From Streptomyces sp. WM4235 (GTDB lineage Bacteria > Actinomycetota > Actinomycetes > Streptomycetales > Streptomycetaceae), in NCBI RefSeq assembly GCF_001279725.1, contig NZ_LGDE01000469.1, forward strand, positions 1 through 64,000: 64,000 nt of DNA, in the 5' to 3' direction. Positions within the stretch are counted from its first letter, which is position 1. The number at the start of each line of letters is the position of its first letter. Below the pieces are notes generated by a model, which was given only the letters and a program-made list of their open reading frames with translations, was not told the DNA's origin and did no database searches. Below are positions 25,306 to 34,042 of the stretch, in pieces. The translations under genes were made by a program, and so were the position numbers.

Positions 25306-26106
25306 CTACGCCTCCACGAAGCCCGCGCCGACGTCCCGCAGCCGGGCGTGCAGCTCGGCGAAGACCGCCGCCGCCCGGTCTCCGGGCCAGTCCGCCGGGA
25401 GCAGCTCGCGGGGCAGCCCCGGGTCGGCGTACGGGAGCCGCCGCCAGGTGTCCAGCGCGAGCAGGTAGCCCCGGTAGGCCTGCTCGGGGGTGGGGGCCGG
25501 GCCCGACTGGAGGGCCCGCAGGACCGGCTCGTGGAGGTCCAGGAACTCCTCGTGCTGTTTGGCGAGGGCGGCCAGGTCCCACCACCGGGCCACCGCCTCG
25601 GAGGTCGGGGCGAAACCCAGGTGCGCGCCGCGGAACAGTTCCACGTACGTCGTCAGGTGCAGCCGCTCCAGCGTCCGCCCGGTTTCCCCGTGCAGGTGCG
25701 CGGGCGCGATCCACACGCCCGGCGCGACCGAACCGAAGCCCAGCCGGGCCAGCCGGGAGCGCAGCAGGTGACGCTTGTGCCGCTCCTGCTCCGGTACGGA
25801 GAACACCGCGACCAGCCACTCCTGCGACAGGCGCGGGGATCCGTAGATCCGCCGGTCGCCGTCCTCCAGGAGCAGACGGGCCTCCGGGGACAGCTCGTAC
25901 CCGGCCGACCCGTCGGCGGCGCGCGCGGGCAGCAGGAAGCCGCGCCGCTTCAGCCGGGACACCGACGAGCGGACGGACGGCGCGTCCACGCCGGCCGTGC
26001 CCAACAGGCGGATCAGCGCGGACACCGGGACGGCGCCCTCGAAGGCCCGCCCGTAGGCACCGTAGAACGTGACGATCAGGGATCGCGGAGTGTGCTGCTC
26101 GACCAC
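25306..26106 (-). CDS. PaaX-family transcriptional regulator
   Basis: A 266-residue regulator. N-terminal winged helix (SLIVTFYGAYGRAF ... SALIRLLGTAGVDAPSVRSSVSRLKRRGFL) and the PaaX dimer and effector region (WLVAVFSVPEQERHKRHLLRSRLARLGFGSVAPGVWIAP shortened here to its marker FGSVAPGVWIAP). PaaX proteins repress aromatic-CoA catabolic genes and are released by the CoA thioester. It lies four bases after the CoA ligase gene on the same strand, so ligase and regulator form one unit; its likely targets are the promoters between 27722 and 27898 and upstream of 22205. Confidence 0.9.
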   Translation of the reverse strand: MVEQHTPRSLIVTFYGAYGRAFEGAVPVSALIRLLGTAGVDAPSVRSSVSRLKRRGFLLPARAADGSAGYELSPEARLLLEDGDRRIYGSPRLSQEWLVAVFSVPEQERHKRHLLRSRLARLGFGSVAPGVWIAPAHLHGETGRTLERLHLTTYVELFRGAHLGFAPTSEAVARWWDLAALAKQHEEFLDLHEPVLRALQSGPAPTPEQAYRGYLLALDTWRRLPYADPGLPRELLPADWPGDRAAAVFAELHARLRDVGAGFVEA

Positions 26107-26110
26107 GGGT

Positions 26111-27721
26111 TCACTCTAGATCGCGCAGCCGGAACCGCTGAAGTTTCCCGGTCGCGGTCCGCGGGAGGGCTGGCAGGAAGACGAACGAGCGCGGGCACTT
26201 GTGCGGGGCCAGTTCCTCGCGCATGAACGCCCGCAGCGCGTCCTCGGTGAGCACCGCGCCGTCCCGGGGGACGGTGTACGCCACGACGATCTGCCCGCGC
26301 CGTTCGTCCGGCCGGCCGACCACGGCCGCCTCGGCCACGTCGGGGTGGCGCAGCAGGGCCTCCTCGACCTCCGGGCCGGCGATGTTGTAGCCCGAGGAGA
26401 TGATCATGTCGTCGGCGCGGGCGACGTAACGGAAGTACCCCTCCGCGTCGCGCAGGTAGGTGTCGCCGGTCAGGTTCCAGCCGTCCCGTACGTAGTCCCG
26501 CTGTCGGGGGTCGGCCAGGTACCGGCAGCCCACCGGGCCGCGGACGGCCAGCAGCCCCGGCACGCCGTCCGGCACCGGCCGGCCGGTCGCGTCCACCACC
26601 CGGGCCTGCCAGCCCGGCACCACCCGGCCGGTCGCACCGGGCCGGATGTCCTCGTCCGCGGCGGAGATGAAGATGTGCAGCAGCTCCGTGGCGCCGATCC
26701 CGTTGATGATCCGCAGCCCGGTCCGCTCGTGCCAGGCCCGCCAGGTGGCGGCGGGCAGGTTCTCGCCCGCGGAGACGCAGCGGCGCAGCGCGGAGAGGTC
26801 GTACGCGCCGGTGTCGTAGGGGCCCAGGGTGTCGAGCATCGACCGGTAGGCGGTGGGTGCGGTGAACAGGACGGTGACCCGGTGCTCGGCGAGCGCGGGC
26901 AGCAGCGCGCGCGGGGCCGCCCGCTCCAGCAGCAGTGCGCAGGCCCCGGCGCGCAGCGGGAAGACCACGAGTCCGCCGAGGCCGAAGGTGAACCCGAGCG
27001 GCGGACTGCCCGCGAACACGTCGTCGGGGCGGGGGCGCAGCACATGGCGGGAGAAGGTGTCCGCCACGGCGAGCAGGTCCCGGTGGAAGTGCATGCAGCC
27101 CTTGGGACGCCCGGTGGTGCCGGAGGTGAAGGCGATCAGGGCCACGTCGTCCGCGGAGGTCTCGACGGGCTCGAAGGGCTCCGGATGCCCTTGGGCGAGC
27201 CGCAGCAGGTCGTCGGGCGCCTCGCCGCCGTACGGCGTGACGCGCAGCCCGGGCACCTCGGCCTTCACCAGGTCGTCCAGCGCGTCCACGTGGCACAGCG
27301 CGTGTCCGACCCGCGCCATCGCGCACACCGTGGCCAGTTCCTGGGACCGCTGCCCGGCCAGCACGGTCACGGCCACCGCGCCCGCCCGCATCACCGCCAG
27401 CCAGCAGGCGGCGAGCCACGGCCCGGTGGGTCCGCGCAGCAGCACCCGGTTGCCGGGCACGACACCGAGGTCGACCGTGAGGACGTGGGCGATCCGGTCG
27501 ACACGCTCGCGCAGTTCCCCGTACGACCACACCGCGCCGGCGCCGTCGCGGAAGGCCGGGCGGTCGGGTCCGAACCGGTCGATGGTGGCGTCGAGCAGTT
27601 CGGCGCCGCAGTTCAGCCGGTCCGGGTAGGCCAGCTCGGGCAACTCGAAGAGCAGGTGCGGCCAGGCGTCCGCGGCCGGCAGATGGTCGCGGGCAAAGGT
27701 GTCGACGTGAGCGGAAGGCAT
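26111..27721 (-). CDS. Aryl-CoA ligase (2-aminobenzoate/benzoate-CoA ligase family)
   Basis: A 536-residue acyl-adenylate-forming enzyme. Visible: AMP-binding P-loop TSGTTGRPKG, NGIGATELLHIFISA, GDTYLRDAEGYFRYVARADD, and the C-terminal catalytic lysine in PRTATGKLQRFRLRD. The overall pattern (N-terminal HLPAADAWPHLLFELPEL) fits the benzoate/2-aminobenzoate-CoA ligase branch. It would activate anthranilate or a similar acid for the bifunctional hydroxylase/reductase. ATG at 27721 has GGAG at short spacing; a TTG at 27730 is less likely. Divergent from the acyl-CoA dehydrogenase gene. Confidence 0.88.
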   Translation of the reverse strand: MPSAHVDTFARDHLPAADAWPHLLFELPELAYPDRLNCGAELLDATIDRFGPDRPAFRDGAGAVWSYGELRERVDRIAHVLTVDLGVVPGNRVLLRGPTGPWLAACWLAVMRAGAVAVTVLAGQRSQELATVCAMARVGHALCHVDALDDLVKAEVPGLRVTPYGGEAPDDLLRLAQGHPEPFEPVETSADDVALIAFTSGTTGRPKGCMHFHRDLLAVADTFSRHVLRPRPDDVFAGSPPLGFTFGLGGLVVFPLRAGACALLLERAAPRALLPALAEHRVTVLFTAPTAYRSMLDTLGPYDTGAYDLSALRRCVSAGENLPAATWRAWHERTGLRIINGIGATELLHIFISAADEDIRPGATGRVVPGWQARVVDATGRPVPDGVPGLLAVRGPVGCRYLADPRQRDYVRDGWNLTGDTYLRDAEGYFRYVARADDMIISSGYNIAGPEVEEALLRHPDVAEAAVVGRPDERRGQIVVAYTVPRDGAVLTEDALRAFMREELAPHKCPRSFVFLPALPRTATGKLQRFRLRDLE

Positions 27722-27785
27722 GAGCTCCAAGGCGGGTTCGCCCCCTTGCGACGGTCCGGCCCCGGTGTGGGGGGCCGGGCCCTGC

Positions 27786-27811
27786 TGTATGGAACCGAAT
27801 GTATGGAACCG
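27786..27811. promoter_or_regulatory. Direct repeat in the divergent promoter region (possible PaaX operator)
   Basis: TGTATGGAACCG occurs twice, at 27786-27797 and 27800-27811, with a 14-bp period. It sits between the divergent ligase and acyl-CoA dehydrogenase genes. No other copies were noticed in the cluster. Confidence 0.5.
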
Positions 27812-27898
27812 GGGTGGAGCTGTCCGTGCGTGGGCAACACGAGCGTATCGTGATGGTGACGGCAGTCAACAGGACGCGATAGATGCGGGGACATTCGG

Positions 27899-29020
27899 AT
27901 GACCGGATTCGCGCTCGAAGCGGAAGACGAGCAATGGTGCGGGCGGTTGCGCGCACTGTCGACCGAGCGGTTGAGGCCGCTGGCCGAGAAGGGGGAGGCG
28001 GGCCGGGTGAACCGCCCCCTGCTCGCGGCACTGGGTGAAGAGGGCCTGCTGGAGCGGGTGTTCACCTCCGGCGCCCTGCACCTGTGCCTGCTGCGGGAAT
28101 CCCTCGCCTACGGCTGTACGGAGGCGGAGACGGCGCTCGCCCTCCAGGGGTTGGGCGCCCACCCGGTGCTGAGCGCCGGCAGCCCGGCCCAGCGGGAGCG
28201 CTGGCTGCCCGGCGTGCGGGAGGGCCGGCTCGTGGCGGCGTTCGCGCTGTCCGAGCCGGGCGCCGGCTCGGACGCGGCCGCGCTGACCCTGGCCGCCGAG
28301 CGGGACGGCGAGGGATGGCGGCTGCGCGGGGAGAAGCGCTGGATCTCCAACGCCCCGGAGGCGGATTTTTACACCGTCTTCGCCCGAACGGGTGAGGGCT
28401 CGGGCTCCAGGGGGATCACGGCCTTCCTGGTGCCCGCCGACCGGCCCGGCCTGACGGGCGAGGCCCTGGAGATGCTGTCCCCGCACCCGATCGGCGCGCT
28501 GGCCTTCGACGGGGTGCCGGTCGGGCCGCAGGACGTGCTGGGGGAGCCGGGGCGCGGCTTCCGGGTCGCGATGGACACCTTGAACCGGTTCCGGCCGAGC
28601 GTCGGCGCCTTCGCCGTCGGCATGGCGCGGGCGGCGCTCGACGCGACACTGGCGCACACGGCCGGTCGGGCCGCCTTCGGCGGGGTCCTCGCCGACCTCC
28701 AGGCGGTCGCGCACCGGGTGGCGGAGATGGCGACCCGCGTGGAGGCGGCCCGCCTGCTGGTCTACGCGGCCGCCGGCGCCTACGACAGCGGCTCGCCCGA
28801 GGTCCCGCGACGGGCGGCCATGGCGAAGCTGCTGGCCACCGAGACCGCCCAGTACGTGGTGGACCACGCGGTCCAACTGCACGGGGCCGTCGCCCTCCAG
28901 CGGGGGCACCTCCTGGAGCACCTGTACCGGGAGGTGCGGGCGCCGCGGATCTACGAGGGGGCCAGCGAGGTGCAGCGCACGATCATCGCGAAGGAGCTCT
29001 ACCGGGAGGTGGCGGGATGA
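27899..29020 (+). CDS. Acyl-CoA dehydrogenase
   Basis: A 373-residue flavoprotein of the acyl-CoA dehydrogenase family. Visible: FALSEPGAGSDAAALTLAAE, the GEKRWISNAPEADFYTVFAR flavin-binding strand, and the C-terminal YEGASEVQRTIIAKELYRE with the FAD-contacting residues. The catalytic base position is in the QLHGAVALQRGHLLEHLYREVRAPRIYEG region. It would oxidise a cyclic or ring-opened CoA thioester in the aromatic degradation route. The stop overlaps the ATG of the RidA gene. Confidence 0.9.
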   Translation: MTGFALEAEDEQWCGRLRALSTERLRPLAEKGEAGRVNRPLLAALGEEGLLERVFTSGALHLCLLRESLAYGCTEAETALALQGLGAHPVLSAGSPAQRERWLPGVREGRLVAAFALSEPGAGSDAAALTLAAERDGEGWRLRGEKRWISNAPEADFYTVFARTGEGSGSRGITAFLVPADRPGLTGEALEMLSPHPIGALAFDGVPVGPQDVLGEPGRGFRVAMDTLNRFRPSVGAFAVGMARAALDATLAHTAGRAAFGGVLADLQAVAHRVAEMATRVEAARLLVYAAAGAYDSGSPEVPRRAAMAKLLATETAQYVVDHAVQLHGAVALQRGHLLEHLYREVRAPRIYEGASEVQRTIIAKELYREVAG

Positions 29021-29415
29021 GCCTGGAACGCCACAACCCGCAGGAGCTCTCCCCGGCGACCGGGTTCTCGCACGCCGTGGCCATGACGGGCGGCCGGCTC
29101 GTCTTCCTGGCGGGCCAGACCGCGCTGGACGGTTCCGGCAAGGTCGTGGGCGAGGGCCTGCCGGAACAGTTCGAGCGGGCGCTGTCCAACCTGCTGGCGG
29201 CCCTGGCGGCGGCCGGCGGTACCCCCGGGGGGTTGGCCCGGGTCACCGTCTACGCGGTGGACGTGGCCTCGTATCGCGAACACGCCGGTGAACTGGGCCG
29301 CATCTGGCGCCGGTTGGCCGGGCGCGACTATCCGGCGATGGCCGTCGTCGGCGTGGTTCGACTCTGGGACGAGGAGGCGCTGGTCGAACTCGACGGCATC
29401 GCCGTCCTGCCGTGA
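29017..29415 (+). CDS. RidA (YjgF/UK114) family enamine/imine deaminase-like protein
   Basis: A 132-residue single-domain protein. Family strands GGRLVFLAGQTALDGSGKVV, the helix LPEQFERALSNLLAALAAAGG, and YPAMAVVGVVRLWDEEALVELD are visible. In canonical RidA the last block carries the conserved Arg (PARS); here the aligned residues read PAMA, so the carboxylate-binding Arg is missing. ATGA overlap with the acyl-CoA dehydrogenase gene indicates tight coupling. In this setting it could hydrolyse an enamine CoA intermediate to the keto compound plus ammonia. Confidence 0.86.
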   Translation: MSLERHNPQELSPATGFSHAVAMTGGRLVFLAGQTALDGSGKVVGEGLPEQFERALSNLLAALAAAGGTPGGLARVTVYAVDVASYREHAGELGRIWRRLAGRDYPAMAVVGVVRLWDEEALVELDGIAVLP

Positions 29416-29498
29416 TTTTGACAGCGACCCAAAGCCGGGGGAGTGTGGTTAAGACCGTTTTGGCATGCTTCGCCACCAACACTCGGAGGTGCATGGAC

Positions 29499-29930
29499 AT
29501 GCGCCGTGGGTTCGTTGCGGCAGCCGTGACAGGGGCGGCCGGGCTCACGCTCGGTCTGATGCCCGTCAGCGGCGCCTTCGCGACAACAAGTCTTCCGCAG
29601 GCCGACTGGTGTTCCGACTCGCGGTACGGAGAGTGGTCCGCCTGCTGCGACCCCGCACGCGGCAACTACCGGCCGGGCTGGTGCTGGGACAACAACGGTC
29701 GCAACGAAGGCAACTGGCGCGACGCCAGTTACGACCCGAACTGGAACAACTGGAACAACTGGAACGACGGCCGGTACGACAGCCGGTACGACGACGGTTG
29801 GCGTGACGGCGGCTGGAACAACGGCGGCAACGGCGGCTGGAACGACGACTGGCACGACGGCGGCCACGGGTACGACGGCTACCAGGGCAACTGGCACGAC
29901 AGCGGCTACCGGAACGACTGGAACCACTAG
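29499..29930 (+). CDS. Small secreted Asn/Trp/Asp/Gly-rich protein
   Basis: A 143-residue precursor. Signal peptide MRRGFVAAAVTGAAGLTLGL, cleavage near GAFA. The mature N-terminal part has four cysteines (WCSDSRYGEWSACCDPARGN ... GWCWDN), followed by a repetitive tail in which Trp recurs every 4-6 residues among Asn, Asp, Gly and Tyr. GGAGGT at 29485-29490 is eight bases from ATG 29499 and only two from ATG 29493, so 29499 is chosen. Looks like a wall- or surface-associated protein; no family recognised. Confidence 0.7.
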   Translation: MRRGFVAAAVTGAAGLTLGLMPVSGAFATTSLPQADWCSDSRYGEWSACCDPARGNYRPGWCWDNNGRNEGNWRDASYDPNWNNWNNWNDGRYDSRYDDGWRDGGWNNGGNGGWNDDWHDGGHGYDGYQGNWHDSGYRNDWNH

Positions 29931-29968
29931 CCGCCGCCCGCCCCCGCCCGGTGACCGGGCCCCCCCGC

Positions 29969-31339
29969 TCACCCCGCCAGGAGGCGGCCCATCCACTCCT
30001 CGATGTCCGTCACGGACCTCGGCAGGGCGCCCGACATCAGTCGGGCGCCCTGCGCGGTGACCACCAGGTCGTCCTCGATGCGCACGCCGATGCCGCGAAG
30101 CTCCGCCGGCAGGGTCTCGTCGTCGGGCTGGAAGTACAGACCCGGCTCCACGGTGAGCACCTGCCCCTCCTCCAGCGTGCCGTCCAGATAGGTGTCGGCC
30201 CGCGCCTTCGCGCAGTCGTGGACGTCCAGCCCCAGCATGTGCCCGCTGCCGCACAGGGTGTAGCGCCGGTGCAGGTCGCCCGCCGCGTTCTTCAGGACGC
30301 CCCACTCGGCGAGCCCCTCCGCGATCACCCGCATCGCGGCCCGGTGGAAGTCGCGGAAGCCCGCGCCCGGGCGCAGCGCCGCCATCCCCGCGTCCTGCGC
30401 GGCCAGGACCAGTTCGTACACCTGCCGCTGCACCGGCGAGAACCGGCCCGACAGGGGCAGGGTGCGGGTGATGTCCGCCGTGTAGAGGGCGTCCGTCTCG
30501 ACGCCCGCGTCCAGCAGCAGCAGTTCGTCGCGGTTCAAGCGGCCGTCGTTGCGGATCCAGTGCAGGACGCAGGCGTGGGCGCCGGACGCGGCGATCGTCT
30601 CGTAGCCGGTGCCGTTCCCCTCCGCCCGGGCGCGCAGGCCGAAGACCCCCTCGATCCAGCGCTCCCCGCGCGGATGGGCCAGCGCGCGCGGCAGCGCCCG
30701 AACGACGTCCTCGAAGCCGGCCGTGGTGTGGTCCACCGCCCGTTGCAGCTGTTCGACCTCCCAGGCGTCCTTGACCAGGCGCAACTCCGAGAGCGCGGTG
30801 GCGAGTTCGGGATCGCGGGAGGCGTCTCGGGCCGGCGGTGAGCCGAGCGTGTCCAGGTGGGCGCAGCGCAGTCCGGTCAGCCGCTCGGTCTCCGCCAGGT
30901 CCGGGCGGCGCCCCACCCAGAACTCCCCGTACCGGCGGTCCCGGTAGAACTCCTCGTTGCCGTCGGCCCGCGGCGAACGGGGCCGCAGGTACAACACGGC
31001 CTCGTGTCCGTGCGCACCGGAGGGTTCCAGCACCAGTACGTGACCCACCTGGTCCTCGCCGGTCAGGCCGGTCAGCCAGGCGTACGCGCTGTGCGGCCGG
31101 AAGCGGTGGTCGCAGTCGTTGGAACGGACCTTCAACTCGCCCGCCGGGACGATCAGTCGCTCGCCCGGGAAGCGTGCCGAGAGTCGGGCGCGGCGGGCCG
31201 GGGTGACGGCGGACGCCGGCGCGGGACCCCGGTCGGGGAGAGGGGTGGCGGTCCAGTCGGCGGCCATGAAGCGGGACAACTCCGGCGAGACGGGCAGGTC
31301 GTGGCTGCCGATGTGGAGGCCGGAGGGGGTGTCGGTCAC
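29969..31339 (-). CDS. pepP: Xaa-Pro aminopeptidase (aminopeptidase P, M24B)
   Basis: A 456-residue cytosolic metallopeptidase removing N-terminal residues before proline. AMP_N domain (about residues 40-190) precedes the pita-bread fold. Di-metal ligands are visible: Asp in LLLLDAGVE and ADITRTLPL, His in CGSGHMLGLDVHD, Glu in LTVEPGLYF and the final Glu in GIGVRIEDDLV. Start is a GTG at 31339 with AGGGAG upstream. It diverges from the collagenase gene, and a promoter/operator repeat lies in the shared 187-base gap, which links it to collagen peptide use. Confidence 0.92.
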   Translation of the reverse strand: MTDTPSGLHIGSHDLPVSPELSRFMAADWTATPLPDRGPAPASAVTPARRARLSARFPGERLIVPAGELKVRSNDCDHRFRPHSAYAWLTGLTGEDQVGHVLVLEPSGAHGHEAVLYLRPRSPRADGNEEFYRDRRYGEFWVGRRPDLAETERLTGLRCAHLDTLGSPPARDASRDPELATALSELRLVKDAWEVEQLQRAVDHTTAGFEDVVRALPRALAHPRGERWIEGVFGLRARAEGNGTGYETIAASGAHACVLHWIRNDGRLNRDELLLLDAGVETDALYTADITRTLPLSGRFSPVQRQVYELVLAAQDAGMAALRPGAGFRDFHRAAMRVIAEGLAEWGVLKNAAGDLHRRYTLCGSGHMLGLDVHDCAKARADTYLDGTLEEGQVLTVEPGLYFQPDDETLPAELRGIGVRIEDDLVVTAQGARLMSGALPRSVTDIEEWMGRLLAG

Positions 31340-31381
31340 GGGGGCTCCCTGAAGAAGAAGCGAACTGGTGGTCGCACAGGT

Positions 31382-31413
31382 CTTGTCAGTGCAATTTCAC
31401 ATTACTATGTTAC
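31382..31413 (+). promoter_or_regulatory. Promoter/operator repeat, copy 1 (collagenase, aminopeptidase P)
   Basis: A 32-bp stretch identical to 42424-42455. It contains a plausible -35 TTGTCA (31384-31389) and -10 TATGTT (31406-31411) spaced by 16, and the motif TTACTATGTTACA, a match to the TAnnATGTYAC element found before other genes in this region. Lies 113 bases before the collagenase start. Confidence 0.7.
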
Positions 31414-31526
31414 AGCTCACACCGCGGCACGTTAATCCCCGTCAAACGCCGTGTGACGCAGGGCAGTCCACCGCAGGCAGTTCGCGCACCACTTCCCCCA
31501 CCTCCCCTCCCCACCAGGAGTTCTCG

Positions 31527-33950
31527 GTGTCCCAGCACAGAGCTGTGCGTACGTCCCTCCTCTCGGCCGCCGTCGCGGTCACGCTCCTCGCCTTCGCCGG
31601 GCAGGCCGTGACCCGGGCGGCCGAGAACGGCGCGACGGTTCCCGCGACCTTCGCGGCCGGCGCCCCCGCCGCGGGCGCCCCCGGCGTCGGCGCGCCGAAC
31701 CCCTTCGACGAGGTCGACCGCCTCGCCGACGCCCGGGAGCCCGTACCGGCCCCGGCCACCGCACCCGGCGGCCTCGCCGTCGACAAGGGCGCGATCCCCG
31801 GGGCCGCGCGCCCCGCCACGAAGCCCCTCGACGCGGCCTCGGCCTCGGCCGGCGAGCGCGCGGAGAAGAGCCGCACGGCGGCCGCCGCCCAGGCCGCGCC
31901 CACCACCCGGAACCAGGCCGTCGCCGTCCCCTGCACCCTCGACGGGATCACCGGCCTCTCGCCGGAACGTTTCGCCGACTTCCTCGGCGACCCGGCCGTC
32001 CTCGCCGACGGCTGTCTGCGCGGCCTCATCTGGACCTGGGACGCCCGCCTCGCGCCCGTCATGTCGGACGCCCACGTCCAGGCGGTCTCCCGCCGGATAT
32101 CCGCCGCGGCCGCCGCCCACGACGGCCGCAACTCCTCACACCTGGAGGAGATGTTCACCTACCTGCACGCCGTCGCCTACCACGACTACTCCCGCGACGA
32201 GATCGACGTCACCGACGCCCCGACCGTCGACGCCATGCGCCGCGCCGTCGCGGACTTCGGCGCCGCCGCCCACACCTTCGACGCCACGCCGACCAACGCC
32301 CGCACCCTGCGCGAGGCCCTCTACGCCGCGAGCGCCCCCGGCCTGCGACAGCACCAACTCGGCCTGATCTCCAAGGTGCTCGCCACCATGGACCCGGCGC
32401 ACCCCGCGACCAACCAGGACGCCTCCTGGGGCGGCGCGGCCCTCGCGGCGCTCTCCGTCAACTACCTCGGCGTCTACCCGGGCAACCAGGACGCCGCCTT
32501 CCAGGCCGCGGTCTCCGCCGACCCGGCCTACCGGGCCGTGTTCAAGGCCTTCGGCGGCTACGTCCACCTCAAGGGCGGCGGCAACGCGTGGGTGGCCCGT
32601 GACGCGCTCGGCGAGTACGGCCGCTTCGGCCAGATCGACGCCCTCAAGGGCCAGGTCGTCGCCGACCTCGGCGCCCTGCTGGAACCGGTCCGGTCCGGCT
32701 TCGGCAACGGCAGCGAGCAGTGGGCCAAGATCGTCTCCTGGCTCAACTTCTACGAGGCGTGCAAGCCGTACGGGGTGTGCAAGGAGGACATCGAGAAGCA
32801 GCTCTTCCCCTACACGTACCCCTACGACAACGGCGCCATCAAGGTCCGCACCGCCCTCGACCGGGCCACGGTCGACCAGCTCTACTACGCGAGCAAGCAG
32901 GTCAAGTCCCAGTACCACCGGGTGCTCGGCACCGAGCAGCCGCTCGCCGGCGACCCCAACACCACGCTGAACATCGTGCTGTACGCCTCCCGCGCCGACT
33001 ACGAGAACTACCACCCCATCCTCACCGGCTACGGCACCAACAACGGCGGCATCTACATCGAGAACGGCGCCACCTTCTACACCTACCAGCGCCGCGTCCC
33101 CCAGGACTCCTCCCTCACGCTGGAGGAGCTGTTCCGCCACGAGTACACGCACTACCTCAACGGCCGCTACGCCGTCCCCGGCTTCTTCGGCGAGGGCCCC
33201 TGGTACGAGGGCGACCGCACGACCGCCATGGACGAGGGCACGGCCGAGTTCTTCGACGGAGCCACCCGGGACAACGGCATCGCCGTGCGCAAGTCCCTGG
33301 TCAAGAGCGTCATCGCCGACACGGCGGGCGGCGGCCCCCGGATGACCGTGGAGCAGCTGCTCAACGCCACCTACGACGGCGACGGCTTCCGCTTCTACAG
33401 CTACGCCGGCACCTTCTTCGAGTTCCTGTGGACCGAGAAGCCCATGCTGTTGCGCGAGATGTACACCCATCTGCGGGGCGACGACGTCGCCGCGTACGAC
33501 GCCTGGCGCCACCGGACCGGCGCGGACACCTACCTCCAGCGCGATTACAACCGCTTCCTGGACGCGCAGATCGCCAAGGTGGACCAGCTGTACGTGCCGA
33601 ACACCACCTTCACCGCCAACGACCGGCTGCGCGACTCCGCGCTCGCCTCGGTGAAGTCGACCTTCGCGACGGCCACGTACAACACCCCGGACTGCGTGGA
33701 GAACGGCGAGCCCGGCAAGCGCCGGTTCACCTGTACCGGCCGGATCACCGCGAACCTGAAGAACTGGCGCAACGACGACCAGAACTTCAAGGACATGTCC
33801 GAGACGGTGGACTACTTCCTCCTCGACCGGGCGGGCGCGGCCTCGAACAACCTGGCCGACATGAACTGCTCGTTCGGCCCGGTGGAGATCTGGACCAACA
33901 AGGTCGCGGGGACCTCCCCCTACAGCTGCGAGGGACCGCTGCGCGACTGA
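31527..33950 (+). CDS. Secreted collagenase (peptidase family M9)
   Basis: An 807-residue precursor with a signal peptide (SLLSAAVAVTLLAFAGQAV) and an Ala/Pro-rich propeptide-like region to about residue 130. The M9N activator-type domain follows (ITGLSPERFADFLGD ... HLEEMFTYLHAVAYHDYSRD). The catalytic zinc site is HEYTH at residues 538-542, with the downstream glutamate ligand in MDEGTAEFFDGATR. It should cleave native collagen outside the cell. No PKD or collagen-binding repeats follow. GTG at 31527 has AGGAG six bases upstream. Confidence 0.92.
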   Translation: MSQHRAVRTSLLSAAVAVTLLAFAGQAVTRAAENGATVPATFAAGAPAAGAPGVGAPNPFDEVDRLADAREPVPAPATAPGGLAVDKGAIPGAARPATKPLDAASASAGERAEKSRTAAAAQAAPTTRNQAVAVPCTLDGITGLSPERFADFLGDPAVLADGCLRGLIWTWDARLAPVMSDAHVQAVSRRISAAAAAHDGRNSSHLEEMFTYLHAVAYHDYSRDEIDVTDAPTVDAMRRAVADFGAAAHTFDATPTNARTLREALYAASAPGLRQHQLGLISKVLATMDPAHPATNQDASWGGAALAALSVNYLGVYPGNQDAAFQAAVSADPAYRAVFKAFGGYVHLKGGGNAWVARDALGEYGRFGQIDALKGQVVADLGALLEPVRSGFGNGSEQWAKIVSWLNFYEACKPYGVCKEDIEKQLFPYTYPYDNGAIKVRTALDRATVDQLYYASKQVKSQYHRVLGTEQPLAGDPNTTLNIVLYASRADYENYHPILTGYGTNNGGIYIENGATFYTYQRRVPQDSSLTLEELFRHEYTHYLNGRYAVPGFFGEGPWYEGDRTTAMDEGTAEFFDGATRDNGIAVRKSLVKSVIADTAGGGPRMTVEQLLNATYDGDGFRFYSYAGTFFEFLWTEKPMLLREMYTHLRGDDVAAYDAWRHRTGADTYLQRDYNRFLDAQIAKVDQLYVPNTTFTANDRLRDSALASVKSTFATATYNTPDCVENGEPGKRRFTCTGRITANLKNWRNDDQNFKDMSETVDYFLLDRAGAASNNLADMNCSFGPVEIWTNKVAGTSPYSCEGPLRD

Positions 33951-33961
33951 CCGACGCCGGT

Positions 33962-33997
33962 GGTCGGTCCCGTCGTGAACGGGGGGCGGGACCGGCC
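33962..33997 (+). terminator. Hairpin after the collagenase gene
   Basis: An 11-bp stem (33962-33972 with 33987-33997) with one wobble pair and a 14-base loop, starting 12 bases after the stop. A separate 12-bp perfect palindrome GTGCCTAGGCAC follows at 34004-34015. Confidence 0.55.
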
Positions 33998-34023
33998 CCG
34001 GAGTGCCTAGGCACCCTATGAAG

Positions 34024-34039
34024 AATGTGACATATTACT
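34024..34039 (-). promoter_or_regulatory. Candidate GntR operator before the hydroxyproline dehydrogenase operon
   Basis: On the minus strand it reads AGTAATATGTCACATT, matching the element at 37021-37036 (AGTAAAATGTCACACA) at 13 of 16 positions. It ends four bases before the GTG start at 34043, so a bound regulator would cover the transcription start. Confidence 0.65.
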
Positions 34040-34042
34040 GCC

